Shown here piece after piece: positions 46,821 through 55,709 of a stretch of 64,000 bases of DNA. The position numbers and the translations under genes are program-made. The notes beneath the pieces are model-generated. The model saw nothing but the letters and a program-made list of their open reading frames with translations, ran no database searches and was not told the DNA's origin. Within the stretch, counting starts at the first letter, position 1. Each line of letters begins with the position of its first letter. The DNA comes from Acidicapsa dinghuensis. Lineage in GTDB: Bacteria; Acidobacteriota; Terriglobia; Terriglobales; Acidobacteriaceae. Location: the NCBI RefSeq assembly GCF_025685685.1, contig NZ_JAGSYH010000005.1, positions 496,001 to 560,000 of the forward strand, read 5' to 3'.

Positions 46821-48272
46821 TCAGATTGTTGCGTATGGAGCCGAATGCAGGTAGCGCAACAGGGCCTCGAAGCAATCGGGATCGAGCTTATTGGGGACAT
46901 CGCTTTCGAGAATGTTGATGACTTCGCCGATCTCCAAAGTCTTGCGGTAGGGCCGCTTTTCGGAGAGCGCTGCAAAGATGTCGGCGAGGGCCACGATTCG
47001 GGAATCAAGACTCAAATCCCGGCCGGAAAGACCGAATGGGTAGCCGCCGCCGTCGAGCTTTTCATGGTGCTGTGCGGCGATCGCAGGGATCTCGCCAAAG
47101 TGTGGAATGCGATCTAGTATCTGCCTGGAAAGGATTGGGTGGGCGCGAACGGCATCCCATTCATCAGGGCTCAGTGGTCCTGTCTTGTCGAGGATGGTGT
47201 TTGGAAGGCTGAGCTTGCCGATATCATGCAGCAGCGCGGCTCGTCGTATCCTGTTCCGACGTTGCACGGTAAAGCCAAGCTCCCCCGCGATTCCGACAGC
47301 TATGCGCGCAGTACTCGAAGAGTGCGAGCGGGTAAAGGAAGATTTGGCGTCGATGACTTCGGCAAAGATTTCGCAGATGCGATCCACTTCTTCGGTCGAT
47401 AAGGAGCGCAAAGTGCCGGGGCGCAATTGCTTTACACGGGCGAAGTGATCGAATCCACCCACTGCCGCGCGAAGTTGCGAACGGGAGTACAGGCACCGTG
47501 CTACGCGAACCAGCTCAGGATCGAACCAGCGGCCGGCGCGGTCGGTCAGTTCCTGCATGGCGCGCGACAGTCCCGTCTCGGAGGCGAAGATATCCAGATG
47601 CTGTGCTACAGCAGCGATGCGCGACAGCAGTGGAATAGTCTGCCCTCGCTGTCCCTGGGGATATCCGCTGCCGTCCCAGTGCTCATTGAGTCTTAAAATG
47701 GTTTCGGCTACGCCTTCGCCAAGGCCGATTTTGCGGGCGATGTTTGCGCCCAGTTCGGCGCGGATCGCAATCATGGTGCGGCTGTTCTTGTTCTGATCGA
47801 GAGCCAGCTTGAGAACGCGGCCAGTGCGAAGAATCGCCGAGGAACCCGGAAGCGCCTGGTGCCAGAGTGTCGAAAACGCGGCAAGAGAGGGCCGGGTCCA
47901 ATCCAGAAGACGGACGTCGTGCTTCATGCGGCGGTCATCGCCGCCAATCAGCGAGTACATACGGGCAGCATTGCCGCTGCAGCCCACATCCTTAAGAAGA
48001 AGTGCGTAGTAGAGTGTTGTCCGGTCGAGCTCGGGCAATCCCAGTTCGTCCGCGATGCGCATTCCATACAGGCAGCTACGAATCGCATGGCCGGGGATCG
48101 CGCCCTCCGTAAGGTCGAGCGCGTAGGAGAGAGCGGCCAGCATCTCGTGCATTGGGATCTGGTGCGTTCCGATCACGGCTCGGGCTCGCGGATTTCGCGA
48201 AAGGGCCCGCTCAAAATCGAGCAAAATGCTCTCAGCTGAGAAGCTTTCCAGAGCTGCGGGTTGAGTGGCCAC
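46821..48272 (-). CDS. HD-GYP-domain protein with a degenerate second HD-GYP half
   Basis: The C-terminal domain (from about residue 330) has the canonical HD-GYP elements: RRAALLHDIGKLSLPN, LDKTGPLSPDEWDAVRAHP, HHEKLDGGGYPFGLSG and RIVALADIFAALSEKRPYR. It probably hydrolyses cyclic di-GMP. The N-terminal half looks like a second copy, with NEHWDGSGYPQGQRG and SRIAAVAQHLDIFASET, but its HD motif reads LLKDVGCSGN, so it probably lacks activity. There are no membrane helices. No diguanylate cyclase is adjacent; a c-di-GMP signalling role is inferred from the family. Confidence 0.87.
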   Translation of the reverse strand: MATQPAALESFSAESILLDFERALSRNPRARAVIGTHQIPMHEMLAALSYALDLTEGAIPGHAIRSCLYGMRIADELGLPELDRTTLYYALLLKDVGCSGNAARMYSLIGGDDRRMKHDVRLLDWTRPSLAAFSTLWHQALPGSSAILRTGRVLKLALDQNKNSRTMIAIRAELGANIARKIGLGEGVAETILRLNEHWDGSGYPQGQRGQTIPLLSRIAAVAQHLDIFASETGLSRAMQELTDRAGRWFDPELVRVARCLYSRSQLRAAVGGFDHFARVKQLRPGTLRSLSTEEVDRICEIFAEVIDAKSSFTRSHSSSTARIAVGIAGELGFTVQRRNRIRRAALLHDIGKLSLPNTILDKTGPLSPDEWDAVRAHPILSRQILDRIPHFGEIPAIAAQHHEKLDGGGYPFGLSGRDLSLDSRIVALADIFAALSEKRPYRKTLEIGEVINILESDVPNKLDPDCFEALLRYLHSAPYATI

Positions 48273-48576
48273 GGGGGATACCTCTCTGATTCACGAGAAA
48301 GATTCGGGTTTTGTCCGTACATCTTTATCTATCGGCGAAGGGGTGGGAGGGTATCCCCTGATGTGATTACCGGAGTAACACTAAGGTCGGTACTCTGGTC
48401 TCTATCAGGTAATTTCTTCGGTTGTCATAGGTTTTCTTCGGGTTTTGCAGACGCTGGCTGCGTTTGGGCCTTAGCTGCCACAATGGGTTACGGCGTAACA
48501 ACCTCTTCGGGAGCTTCAGCCGTGCATCGGCGCAGAAGACGAAGAGACGCTATTTTCTGTCAGGACTGGTATTGGG
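48273..48576. other. 304-base divergent intergenic region
   Basis: This stretch separates the HD-GYP gene (minus) from the GH92 gene (plus). I see a short near-tandem TTTCTTCGG repeat around 48411-48440 but no RNA gene or mobile element. A 132-codon plus-strand frame crosses it, with no recognisable family and overlap into both neighbours. Confidence 0.4.
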
Positions 48577-50925
48577 ATGACCTGTTTGAAGACGTTTGGG
48601 GTCTGGGCGATCGCATCATTGGCTCTTTGCCCGTTACTTTGGTCGCAGCCGGCGCCTAACGCTGCAAAAGCTGATCCGACATCGATGGTCGATCCGATGA
48701 TCGGGACAGGTCCCGAGGGGCATACTTTTCCGGGTGCGACCGTTCCGTTCGGCATGGTGCAGCTTTCGCCCGATACGCAGATCCGTCCTTTCAAGCAGAG
48801 CTACAAGTGGGCCGCCGGATACCGGTACGAGGACACGACGATCCTCGGTTTCTCGCACACGCACTTTTCGGGGGCAGGCCATTCGGACCTTGGAGATGTG
48901 CTGTTGCAGCCGATCTCCGGCGATGTCCGTCTCGATCCCGGCGAGATTGGCAAGCCAGGCTCGGGATATCGCTCGCGGTTTAGCCACGATCAGGAGCATG
49001 CAGAGCCTGGCTACTACGCTGTGACACTGCTCGATTATGGAGTGCGCGCCGAGCTGACGGCGACGACTCGCGTCGGTGTTCATCGCTATACCTATCCTGC
49101 CGGCAAGCCTGCACATGTACTGCTCGATCTTCGCTCCAGTATCTACGACTATCCTGGCAAGATTCTGTGGTCGCGGATTCGCGTTCGCCAGGATGGCACC
49201 ATTACCGGTATGCGTGAGACACGCGGCTGGGCTCCGGGACGGCAGCTCTACTTTGCGATTCGCTTCTCGCGCCCCATGACAGGGCATAGCCTTTACGACT
49301 TGGAGCCTGAGCCGCCGGTCTACAAGGGATTCAAATCACCGGGAACCTCGCCCGAAACGACACAGTCCATCGAGGGCCGCGGTCTGGAAGCCTCCTTCGA
49401 TTTTGGCGAATTGTCGCAACCATTGATCATCAAGGTAGCTTTATCACCGGTGAGCGAAGAGAACGCCATTGCCAATATGAATGCCGAAGTGCCCGAGTTT
49501 GACTTTGATGGTGTGCGGACCGCAGCGCATAAGGCGTGGCAGCAGGCGCTTGGCGTCATCGACTTCAAAGCCTCGCCGGAAATGCAGAAGAGCCTTTACA
49601 CCTCGCTCTATCATGCGCTGATGGCTCCAAGCATCAGCATGGATGCGGACGGAGAATATCGTGGGCCGGATAATCAGGTACACCGCGCGAAGGACTTCAA
49701 TTTCGTCTCCAGTTTTTCCCTATGGGATACATATCGTGCTGAGCAGCCGCTGATGACGCTTATCGAACCAGAGCGCCGCACCAGCGATGTGGTGAACTCA
49801 TTCCTTGCTTCGCAGCAGGAGAGCCCGTTTGGCATTCTGCCCATCTGGCAGTTCCAGGGCATCGAGACATGGTGCATGATCGGCTATCACGCGGTGCCTG
49901 AGATTGCTGATGCCTACATGAAGGGCATTCGCGGATTCGATGCTGATGCCGCACTGAAGGCCATGGTGGCCAGCGCAACCTACGGTCCCTATGGCCATCT
50001 CGACCAGTACATGAAGTATGGCTACGTGCCTGTGGATGACGATGCAGAGGCGGCGTCGAAGACTGTCGAATATGCGTTTGACGACTGGACAATTGCGCGC
50101 ATGGCCCGCGCGATGCATCGCACCGACGTTGCCGATACCTTTGCGAAACGCGCGAGCTACTGGCGAAACAACTTCAATACGAAGGATGGATTCGTTGAGC
50201 CGCGGCTGGCCAATGGCGAATATCGCACTCCCTTTGATCCTGCGCGCGCGGGTGCTGCCAGTGGATTTACCGAAGGCAACGCGTGGCAGTACTCGTGGTA
50301 TGAGCCGCAGGATACGCAAGGGCTTATCAATTTGCTCGGAGGCAATGACAAGCTCATAGGCAAACTCGATGCTATGTTCGATGCCAAGGTCGACCCGAAG
50401 CAATATGCAGACATTGAGGACATCAGTGGCCTGATCGGGCAATACATTCACGGCAATGAGCCGAGCCACCATCTTGCTTATCTGTACGACTATGCAGGAG
50501 CGCCGTGGCGCACGCAGGCACGGCTCAAGCAGATTGTCGACTCGCAGTATCGTCCTGCTCCCGATGGTCTTGTAGGCAATGACGATCTGGGTCAGATGTC
50601 TGCCTGGTTCATCTTTACTTCGCTTGGCTTTTATCCTGTTGCGCCGGGATCGAATCAATATGTGATCGGTCGCCCATTCGTCGACCGCGCGACACTGCAT
50701 CTGCCCAACGGAAGGACGCTCACGGTGGTCGCCGACAATCTCAACGATGCCAATGCGTATGTGAAGTCTGTTTCGCTCAACGGCAAGCCGCTCGATCGCA
50801 CATATCTATGGCACAGCGAACTGATGCAGGGCGGCGAGCTGCGATTTGTTATGAGTACGAAGGACGATGCTGCGTGGTCAACGCGTCCGGAAGAGACACC
50901 CTATTCGATGTCAAAGCCGGAGTAA
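48577..50925 (+). CDS. GH92 family alpha-1,2-mannosidase, exported
   Basis: A secreted glycoside hydrolase of family 92. A signal peptide (WAIASLALCPLLWSQ) is followed by the N-terminal beta-sandwich with VDPMIGTGPEGHTFPGATVP and FGMVQLSPDTQ, then the catalytic alpha/alpha barrel with FSLWDTYRAEQPLMTL and GNEPSHHLAYLYDYAG. GNDDLGQMSAWFIFTSLGFY is another GH92 hallmark. Length and motifs are complete. It probably trims mannose from fungal or plant glycans, fitting a soil saprotroph. Regulation is not evident. It is transcribed away from the HD-GYP gene. Confidence 0.93.
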   Translation: MTCLKTFGVWAIASLALCPLLWSQPAPNAAKADPTSMVDPMIGTGPEGHTFPGATVPFGMVQLSPDTQIRPFKQSYKWAAGYRYEDTTILGFSHTHFSGAGHSDLGDVLLQPISGDVRLDPGEIGKPGSGYRSRFSHDQEHAEPGYYAVTLLDYGVRAELTATTRVGVHRYTYPAGKPAHVLLDLRSSIYDYPGKILWSRIRVRQDGTITGMRETRGWAPGRQLYFAIRFSRPMTGHSLYDLEPEPPVYKGFKSPGTSPETTQSIEGRGLEASFDFGELSQPLIIKVALSPVSEENAIANMNAEVPEFDFDGVRTAAHKAWQQALGVIDFKASPEMQKSLYTSLYHALMAPSISMDADGEYRGPDNQVHRAKDFNFVSSFSLWDTYRAEQPLMTLIEPERRTSDVVNSFLASQQESPFGILPIWQFQGIETWCMIGYHAVPEIADAYMKGIRGFDADAALKAMVASATYGPYGHLDQYMKYGYVPVDDDAEAASKTVEYAFDDWTIARMARAMHRTDVADTFAKRASYWRNNFNTKDGFVEPRLANGEYRTPFDPARAGAASGFTEGNAWQYSWYEPQDTQGLINLLGGNDKLIGKLDAMFDAKVDPKQYADIEDISGLIGQYIHGNEPSHHLAYLYDYAGAPWRTQARLKQIVDSQYRPAPDGLVGNDDLGQMSAWFIFTSLGFYPVAPGSNQYVIGRPFVDRATLHLPNGRTLTVVADNLNDANAYVKSVSLNGKPLDRTYLWHSELMQGGELRFVMSTKDDAAWSTRPEETPYSMSKPE

Positions 50926-50952
50926 CGAACCGTCACCCTCGATAGGGCGAAT

Positions 50953-52836
50953 CTATTCCACCGTGACGGATTTCGCGAGGTTGCGCGGCTGATCGACATC
51001 GCAGCCGCGGCGCACGGCGATGTGATAGGCCAGCAATTGCAGCGGCACAATCTCCAGTAGTGGCAGTAGCAGCTCAGGTGCTCTCGGTATGGAGATGACA
51101 TGCTCGACCAGGTTGCCGATCTCTTCCTGATCCTCGACAGCGATGGCGATTACGCGGCCTGATCGAGCTGTTACTTCTTGAATATTCGAGAGAGTCTTCT
51201 CATAGCGCAGACGTGAACCCGCATCCGAAGGATCCTGTGTTGCGAGCACGACCACGGGCAGCGTCTCATCGATCAGCGCGTTCGGGCCATGCTTCATTTC
51301 CCCTGCTGGGTATCCCTCGGCGTGAATATAAGAGATCTCTTTGAGCTTGAGTGCGCCTTCGAGTGCCATGGGGAAGTGAATTCCACGGCCGAGATACAGA
51401 AAATCGCGTGCGTTTGAGAAGTCCCGCGCTAGCCGTTCCGTCTGCGCTGAAACGGCCTTGAGCATGTCGATCATCTTTGCGGGGATACGGCTCAATTCTT
51501 CACAGAGATGCAAGGACTCTGCCGAAGTCAGTTTGCCGCGCACCTGCGCCAGATGAAGCGCAAAGAGAAACAGCGCCGTGATCTGCGAGGTAAAGGCCTT
51601 CGTGGAGGCGACACCGATCTCCGGTCCGGCGTGGGTGTAAATCGTGCCGTGGGCATCGCGTGTCACCATGGCTCCAACTACGTTGCAGATGGCTACGGTC
51701 TTTGAGCCCAGCGCCATCATTTCGCGCTGTGCTGCCAGCGTATCCGCCGTCTCGCCGGACTGCGTGATTAGGAGGCCCAGTGCAGTTGGATCAGCGATTG
51801 GATCGCGATAGCGGTATTCGCTGGCGTAATCTACATCGACCGGTATGCGAGCAAGCCGCTCGATCATGTACTTGCCCGCAAGTGCGGCGTGCCAGCTTGT
51901 TCCACAGGCGGCGATGTTGATGCTCGATGCCGTGGCGAGATCTTCGGAGGCTAATCCCATCTCTGCAAGAAACACCTGCCCCGAATCTAGAGAGATGCGG
52001 CCGAGCGTGGTATCTCGGATAGCGCGCGGTTGCTCCCAGATCTCCTTGAGCATGAAGTGCTTGTAGCCGCCTTTTTCTGCCTGGATCGGATCCCACGTGA
52101 TGTGCTGCACCTTGCGCGTAATGGGCTGGCCGTCAAAATCGGTGAAGGTGACACCTTCAGGCGTGAGCCTGGCCATATCGCCATCATTGAGGAAAACAAT
52201 GTTGCGCGTGTGATGCAGGATGCCCGGCACATCCGATGCGATAAACGATTCGCCTTCCCCGCGGCCAATGACAACCGGTGGACCTTGCCGCGCGGCGATG
52301 ATCGTGTCCGGCTCACGAGCAGATAACACGCCTAATGCAAAGGCGCCTGTCAGCCGCTTCACAGCTTTGCGAACAGCAGCCTCCAACGACAAAGTCTTAT
52401 CGGTATTTTGAGCGTCGGCAGTTACCTGTTCGATTAAATGGGCGATGACTTCGGTGTCGGTTTCAGTTACGAACGTGTGACCTTGTGCTATCAATTCACG
52501 CTTTAGCTCGAGATAGTTTTCAACTATGCCGTTGTGAACAACGACGATGCTGCCGGTACAGTCGCGATGCGGATGAGCATTCTCCTCTGTGGGCCGCCCA
52601 TGCGTAGCCCAGCGTGTGTGACCAATGCCGTAGCACCCGCTGATGGGCCGCTCGCGCAGCACCTCTTCCATATTCTTGAGCTTGCCCGGTGCACGACGCA
52701 CAGAAAGCTTGCCTTGTCCTTTGCACCCAACCGCAATGCCTGCAGAGTCATAGCCACGATACTCAAGACGCCGCAAGCCTTCCAAAATAACGGGAACCAC
52801 TTCCTTCGGGCCTACATAACCGACGATTCCGCACAT
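50953..52836 (-). CDS. glmS: glutamine-fructose-6-phosphate aminotransferase
   Basis: GlmS makes glucosamine-6-phosphate for cell wall and LPS. The mature protein starts at Cys2 ([13 protein letters not shown]), the catalytic cysteine. The glutaminase domain has [13 protein letters not shown] and [13 protein letters not shown]. Two SIS domains follow, with [29 protein letters not shown] and [16 protein letters not shown]. The 627-residue length is within the family range. No glmS ribozyme was seen in its leader, as expected outside Firmicutes. glmM and glmU are not in the window. Confidence 0.95.
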   Translation of the reverse strand: MCGIVGYVGPKEVVPVILEGLRRLEYRGYDSAGIAVGCKGQGKLSVRRAPGKLKNMEEVLRERPISGCYGIGHTRWATHGRPTEENAHPHRDCTGSIVVVHNGIVENYLELKRELIAQGHTFVTETDTEVIAHLIEQVTADAQNTDKTLSLEAAVRKAVKRLTGAFALGVLSAREPDTIIAARQGPPVVIGRGEGESFIASDVPGILHHTRNIVFLNDGDMARLTPEGVTFTDFDGQPITRKVQHITWDPIQAEKGGYKHFMLKEIWEQPRAIRDTTLGRISLDSGQVFLAEMGLASEDLATASSINIAACGTSWHAALAGKYMIERLARIPVDVDYASEYRYRDPIADPTALGLLITQSGETADTLAAQREMMALGSKTVAICNVVGAMVTRDAHGTIYTHAGPEIGVASTKAFTSQITALFLFALHLAQVRGKLTSAESLHLCEELSRIPAKMIDMLKAVSAQTERLARDFSNARDFLYLGRGIHFPMALEGALKLKEISYIHAEGYPAGEMKHGPNALIDETLPVVVLATQDPSDAGSRLRYEKTLSNIQEVTARSGRVIAIAVEDQEEIGNLVEHVISIPRAPELLLPLLEIVPLQLLAYHIAVRRGCDVDQPRNLAKSVTVE

Positions 52837-53114
52837 GCTGCGATTGTAGAGCCTTTAATTCTTGTTCAGTTTCAGCTAGACCAGGAGATTTCCGGCGAGT
52901 TATTGTAGGCACACTGCACTGTCTCACGCGGCCTTGCTTCATGCTTCCTGGCCGTTACAATATCGGGTTTTAATCTGCCGCATTCGACCGGGCTTGCTAT
53001 CGGTGTGCGCAGAGTGTGTGTCCAAATCGGCAGTTTTTAAAGATAAGAAAAATATTTGCGGCGAAGTGAAATATCACTCGTCCGCCCTATCCGGAGAGGG
53101 AAAGGATTCTTGCA

Positions 53115-54251
53115 ATGAAGATTTGCTCCCTGGAGTGCGTTGCTGTGCGAAGTGTGCTTCTCGCAGCGGCAGTGATGTTACCTTGGCAGGCCTCAGCTCA
53201 AGGCTGGTGGTCACCACAACCGACTATCGTAACCTTCGACGCGCCGGCGGGCGTCGGAACCATCGCAACCGGATGCACGGGACAATGTGGAACGTTCCCG
53301 ACAGCTATCGCCATCGACGGAACCATCGTCGGTAACACTGTAAACGCGCAGTCCATCAGTCACGGATTTCTTCGTTCACCTAGTTGCAAGGTCTATTCGG
53401 TTGACCCGCCGGGATCTACCTACACAGCAGTCTCCGATATAAGCCTCGTCGGAGCCATCACTGGCTACTTCTCAACGGCAACCCAGACGTATCGTGGCTT
53501 TCTGCGCGATCCCTGGGGACACTACGCCGTTATTACTGTTCCGGGAGCAGACAAGGGAACCTTTCCCGAGTACTTCTCTCCGGTGGGTCACATCGCGGGC
53601 CACTACAGCGATGACGCGGGTACGCATGGATTTGTAGTAGGGCTTGATGGAAAAATCAAAACATTCTCGATTGCAAGCTCAACGCTTACTCTGCCGCAGG
53701 GCATCAATGAACGGGGAACCGTCGCGGGCTACTACTCAGACGGCACTACCGATCATGGATTCATCCGCACTGCTTCTGGCCAGGTGACAACATTTGATCC
53801 TTCGGGATCTGCCTTCACCATCGTCACTGGCATCAGCGGCCTCGGCACAGTTACCGGTTATTACTTCGATGGAGTATCGCAGTATCACGGCTTTGTACGT
53901 GACGCGAAGGGGAACTTCACGACATTTGACCCGCCGAATTCGGCACTCACCATTCCGGAAAGCATCAACTTTCAAGGAACGATTACGGGCGATTTTTTTG
54001 ATCCCAACAGCACCACTGGAGATCAGGGCTTTATCCGCGGGACGGATGGAAAGTTGACTGTGTTCTCCGTTCCGTCGACGGCGCCGCAGAATGCCACCTC
54101 TACTGCACCCGCGGCTGTCAATGTTCTCGGTGTGGTGACGGGAAGCTACATTGATACCAGCCTTCAGAATCACGGATTCCTACGCACCACCTTTCCGCAG
54201 CATTGTGGCAAAGGCGGTAACGGCAACAACGATAACGACGACTGGCGGTAA
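53115..54251 (+). CDS. exported HAF-repeat protein
   Basis: An exported repeat protein of the HAF type. The signal peptide (SVLLAAAVMLPWQASAQ) is followed by about seven copies of a roughly 40-residue unit: a G-x-ITGYY element, then an HGF-(V/I/L)-R element, then a TFDPPGS-like element. Examples are GTVAGYYSDGTTDHGFIRT and GTVTGYYFDGVSQYHGFVR. Such repeats are predicted to form beta-propellers. A polar Gly/Asn/Asp tail ends the protein. The function is unknown; surface exposure or adhesion is plausible. GGAGAGGGAAAGG serves as the ribosome-binding site. Confidence 0.8.
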   Translation: MKICSLECVAVRSVLLAAAVMLPWQASAQGWWSPQPTIVTFDAPAGVGTIATGCTGQCGTFPTAIAIDGTIVGNTVNAQSISHGFLRSPSCKVYSVDPPGSTYTAVSDISLVGAITGYFSTATQTYRGFLRDPWGHYAVITVPGADKGTFPEYFSPVGHIAGHYSDDAGTHGFVVGLDGKIKTFSIASSTLTLPQGINERGTVAGYYSDGTTDHGFIRTASGQVTTFDPSGSAFTIVTGISGLGTVTGYYFDGVSQYHGFVRDAKGNFTTFDPPNSALTIPESINFQGTITGDFFDPNSTTGDQGFIRGTDGKLTVFSVPSTAPQNATSTAPAAVNVLGVVTGSYIDTSLQNHGFLRTTFPQHCGKGGNGNNDNDDWR

Positions 54252-54296
54252 ATTCCTGAGGCAGGGCTTCCAGCTTGCCCAGAGACGTACGATATT

Positions 54297-54329
54297 GACG
54301 GCGCTTCGCCTATAGGGTGCGGCGCCGTC
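54297..54329. terminator. bidirectional hairpin between convergent genes
   Basis: GACGGCGC and GCGCCGTC pair with a 17-base loop between the HAF-repeat gene (+) and the 147-residue membrane protein gene (-), which end toward each other. No strong T-run, so it is a candidate only. Confidence 0.5.
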
Positions 54330-54341
54330 TGTCTCAGATCT

Positions 54342-54785
54342 CTAGTCCATCGTCCTGCGGAAGAGCGATCCGAATTGCGCTGCGGGCGCCATCAGAAAGA
54401 TCGCAATCGCCTGCGTCCAGTGTGGATCGCTTGGAGTTTCGGCCCAGGACCAAAGCGCGACCCCGGCGATGGTCGCGGCTATGGCTGCGCCGATGCCGAG
54501 CGCATTAGCTCGGGAGAAATTTGCGCCGACAATTGCTCCAATGACGGTAAACACGACGCCGTAAATCGCCGTGCCCCACATCAGCCCGTTTGAGGCAGCC
54601 GCGTGCGAAGCAATATGCGCAATCAGGAAGAACAGAATCGATGAAACGGCGGAGATCAGATAACCGGTAAGCCAGCCAAGCGCGCACCTGCCAAAGACTT
54701 TCAGCTTCTCGCCAGCAGATGCTTTGGGAGCAAGCTCATCGAGATAATCATGCGCTCTCGGTTTGGATCTGCCCCCACCCAGCAT
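54342..54785 (-). CDS. polytopic membrane protein of unknown function
   Basis: After a polar N-terminus of about 30 residues there are four hydrophobic helices: LGWLTGYLISAVSSILFFLI, NGLMWGTAIYGVVFTVIGAI, ALGIGAAIAATIAGVALWSW and TQAIAIFLMAPAAQFGSLF. I do not recognise a family. It is four bases downstream of purS on the same strand and is presumably cotranscribed. It probably has nothing to do with purine synthesis. Confidence 0.68.
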   Translation of the reverse strand: MLGGGRSKPRAHDYLDELAPKASAGEKLKVFGRCALGWLTGYLISAVSSILFFLIAHIASHAAASNGLMWGTAIYGVVFTVIGAIVGANFSRANALGIGAAIAATIAGVALWSWAETPSDPHWTQAIAIFLMAPAAQFGSLFRRTMD

Positions 54786-54789
54786 GGTC

Positions 54790-55035
54790 TTATTCCTCGA
54801 TCCGATAGGTGTATTCCTCGATGACCGGGTTGGTCAGTACTTCTCGTGCAACCCGCTCAACTTCTGCCTTGGCTGCTTCGAGCGTTAAGCCTTTGGCGAG
54901 CGAGAGAACAAAATACTTACCCTGGCGAACCCCATCGACCCCGGTAAAACCGATCTTGCGGAGAGCATTCTGGATCGTCTGTCCCTGGGGATCGAGAACG
55001 GAAGTCTTCAACGTGACATAGACATGAGCCTTCAT
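54790..55035 (-). CDS. purS: phosphoribosylformylglycinamidine synthase subunit PurS
   Basis: PurS bridges PurQ and PurL in the small-subunit FGAM synthase, purine synthesis step four. At 81 residues it has the typical pattern: VYVTLKTSVLDPQGQTIQNA, GFTGVDGVRQGKYFVLSL and LTNPVIEEYTYRIEE. In most bacteria purQ and purL follow directly; here the next gene is a membrane protein, and purQ and purL lie outside the window. purD is elsewhere at 34203. Confidence 0.9.
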   Translation of the reverse strand: MKAHVYVTLKTSVLDPQGQTIQNALRKIGFTGVDGVRQGKYFVLSLAKGLTLEAAKAEVERVAREVLTNPVIEEYTYRIEE

Positions 55036-55127
55036 TTCCCGTAATTATAGTAGTTCCGGCGGTACCGGATGAGATCTGGTATCTGTCTCTCATTGCAGGA
55101 CATCCACATAACCGGTCACAACCCCCG

Positions 55128-55145
55128 CCCACATCTGAATGTGGG
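55128..55145 (+). promoter_or_regulatory. hairpin in the ppa leader
   Basis: CCCACAT and ATGTGGG pair around a CTGA loop, ending 15 bases before the ppa ATG at 55161. The stem overlaps part of the purine-rich region (GGGAGAAGTGAG) that serves as ribosome-binding site and could affect translation initiation. Confidence 0.35.
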
Positions 55146-55160
55146 AGAAGTGAGAACGAG

Positions 55161-55709
55161 ATGGTCAATTATCTGGAGTTGCCTGTAGGCGACCGGGCCC
55201 CTGAGGTTTTTCGGGTGGTCATTGAGATCCCCAAAGACGGCAAGGCCAAGTTTGAATACGACAAACAGTTGCATGTATTCAAGCTCGACCGAAATCTCCA
55301 CTCCCCGGTCCATTATCCCGGTGATTACGGATTTATTCCGTCAACGTTGAGCGATGACGGCGATCCGTTGGACGTGCTGGTGCTTGTTCCGCAGCCGACA
55401 TTTCCCGGCTGCATCCAGGAAGTGCGTCCGATCGGGCTGCTGGAGATGCTCGACCAGGGCGTACTCGACGAGAAGGTGCTCGCGGTAGGCAACAACAACC
55501 CACGCTACAACAATGTATGGAATTACACCGATATTTATCCGCACATGCTGAAGGAGATCACACACTTCTTCGCGATCTACAAGGATCTGGAAGGCAAGCG
55601 CGTCGAGATCAAGGGCTGGCACGACGCTTCCTATGCTCGTGATCATATCGTGCACGCCGTCAAGCAATTCGATGACAGTAAGAAGAAGTCTGAAGCGGCC
55701 AAAGGCTGA
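55161..55709 (+). CDS. ppa: inorganic pyrophosphatase
   Basis: Family I soluble pyrophosphatase hydrolyses PPi in the cytoplasm. The signature DDGDPLDVLVLV provides the metal-binding Asp residues, and HYPGDYGFIPSTL, with a Lys/Glu-rich strand (EYDKQLHVFKLDRN), precedes it. Length is normal. Its stop overlaps the start of a serine hydrolase gene (TGATG). The pair is otherwise unrelated. A small hairpin lies in the leader. Confidence 0.93.
   Translation: MVNYLELPVGDRAPEVFRVVIEIPKDGKAKFEYDKQLHVFKLDRNLHSPVHYPGDYGFIPSTLSDDGDPLDVLVLVPQPTFPGCIQEVRPIGLLEMLDQGVLDEKVLAVGNNNPRYNNVWNYTDIYPHMLKEITHFFAIYKDLEGKRVEIKGWHDASYARDHIVHAVKQFDDSKKKSEAAKG

Noticed and set aside
48261..48659. 132-codon plus-strand frame spanning the HD-GYP/GH92 spacer
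   Set aside because: It overlaps both neighbouring genes, has no family resemblance and no convincing ribosome-binding site.
49798..50700. 300-residue minus-strand frame opposite GH92
   Set aside because: GH92 motifs on the plus strand are complete; the antisense frame lacks a fold signature.
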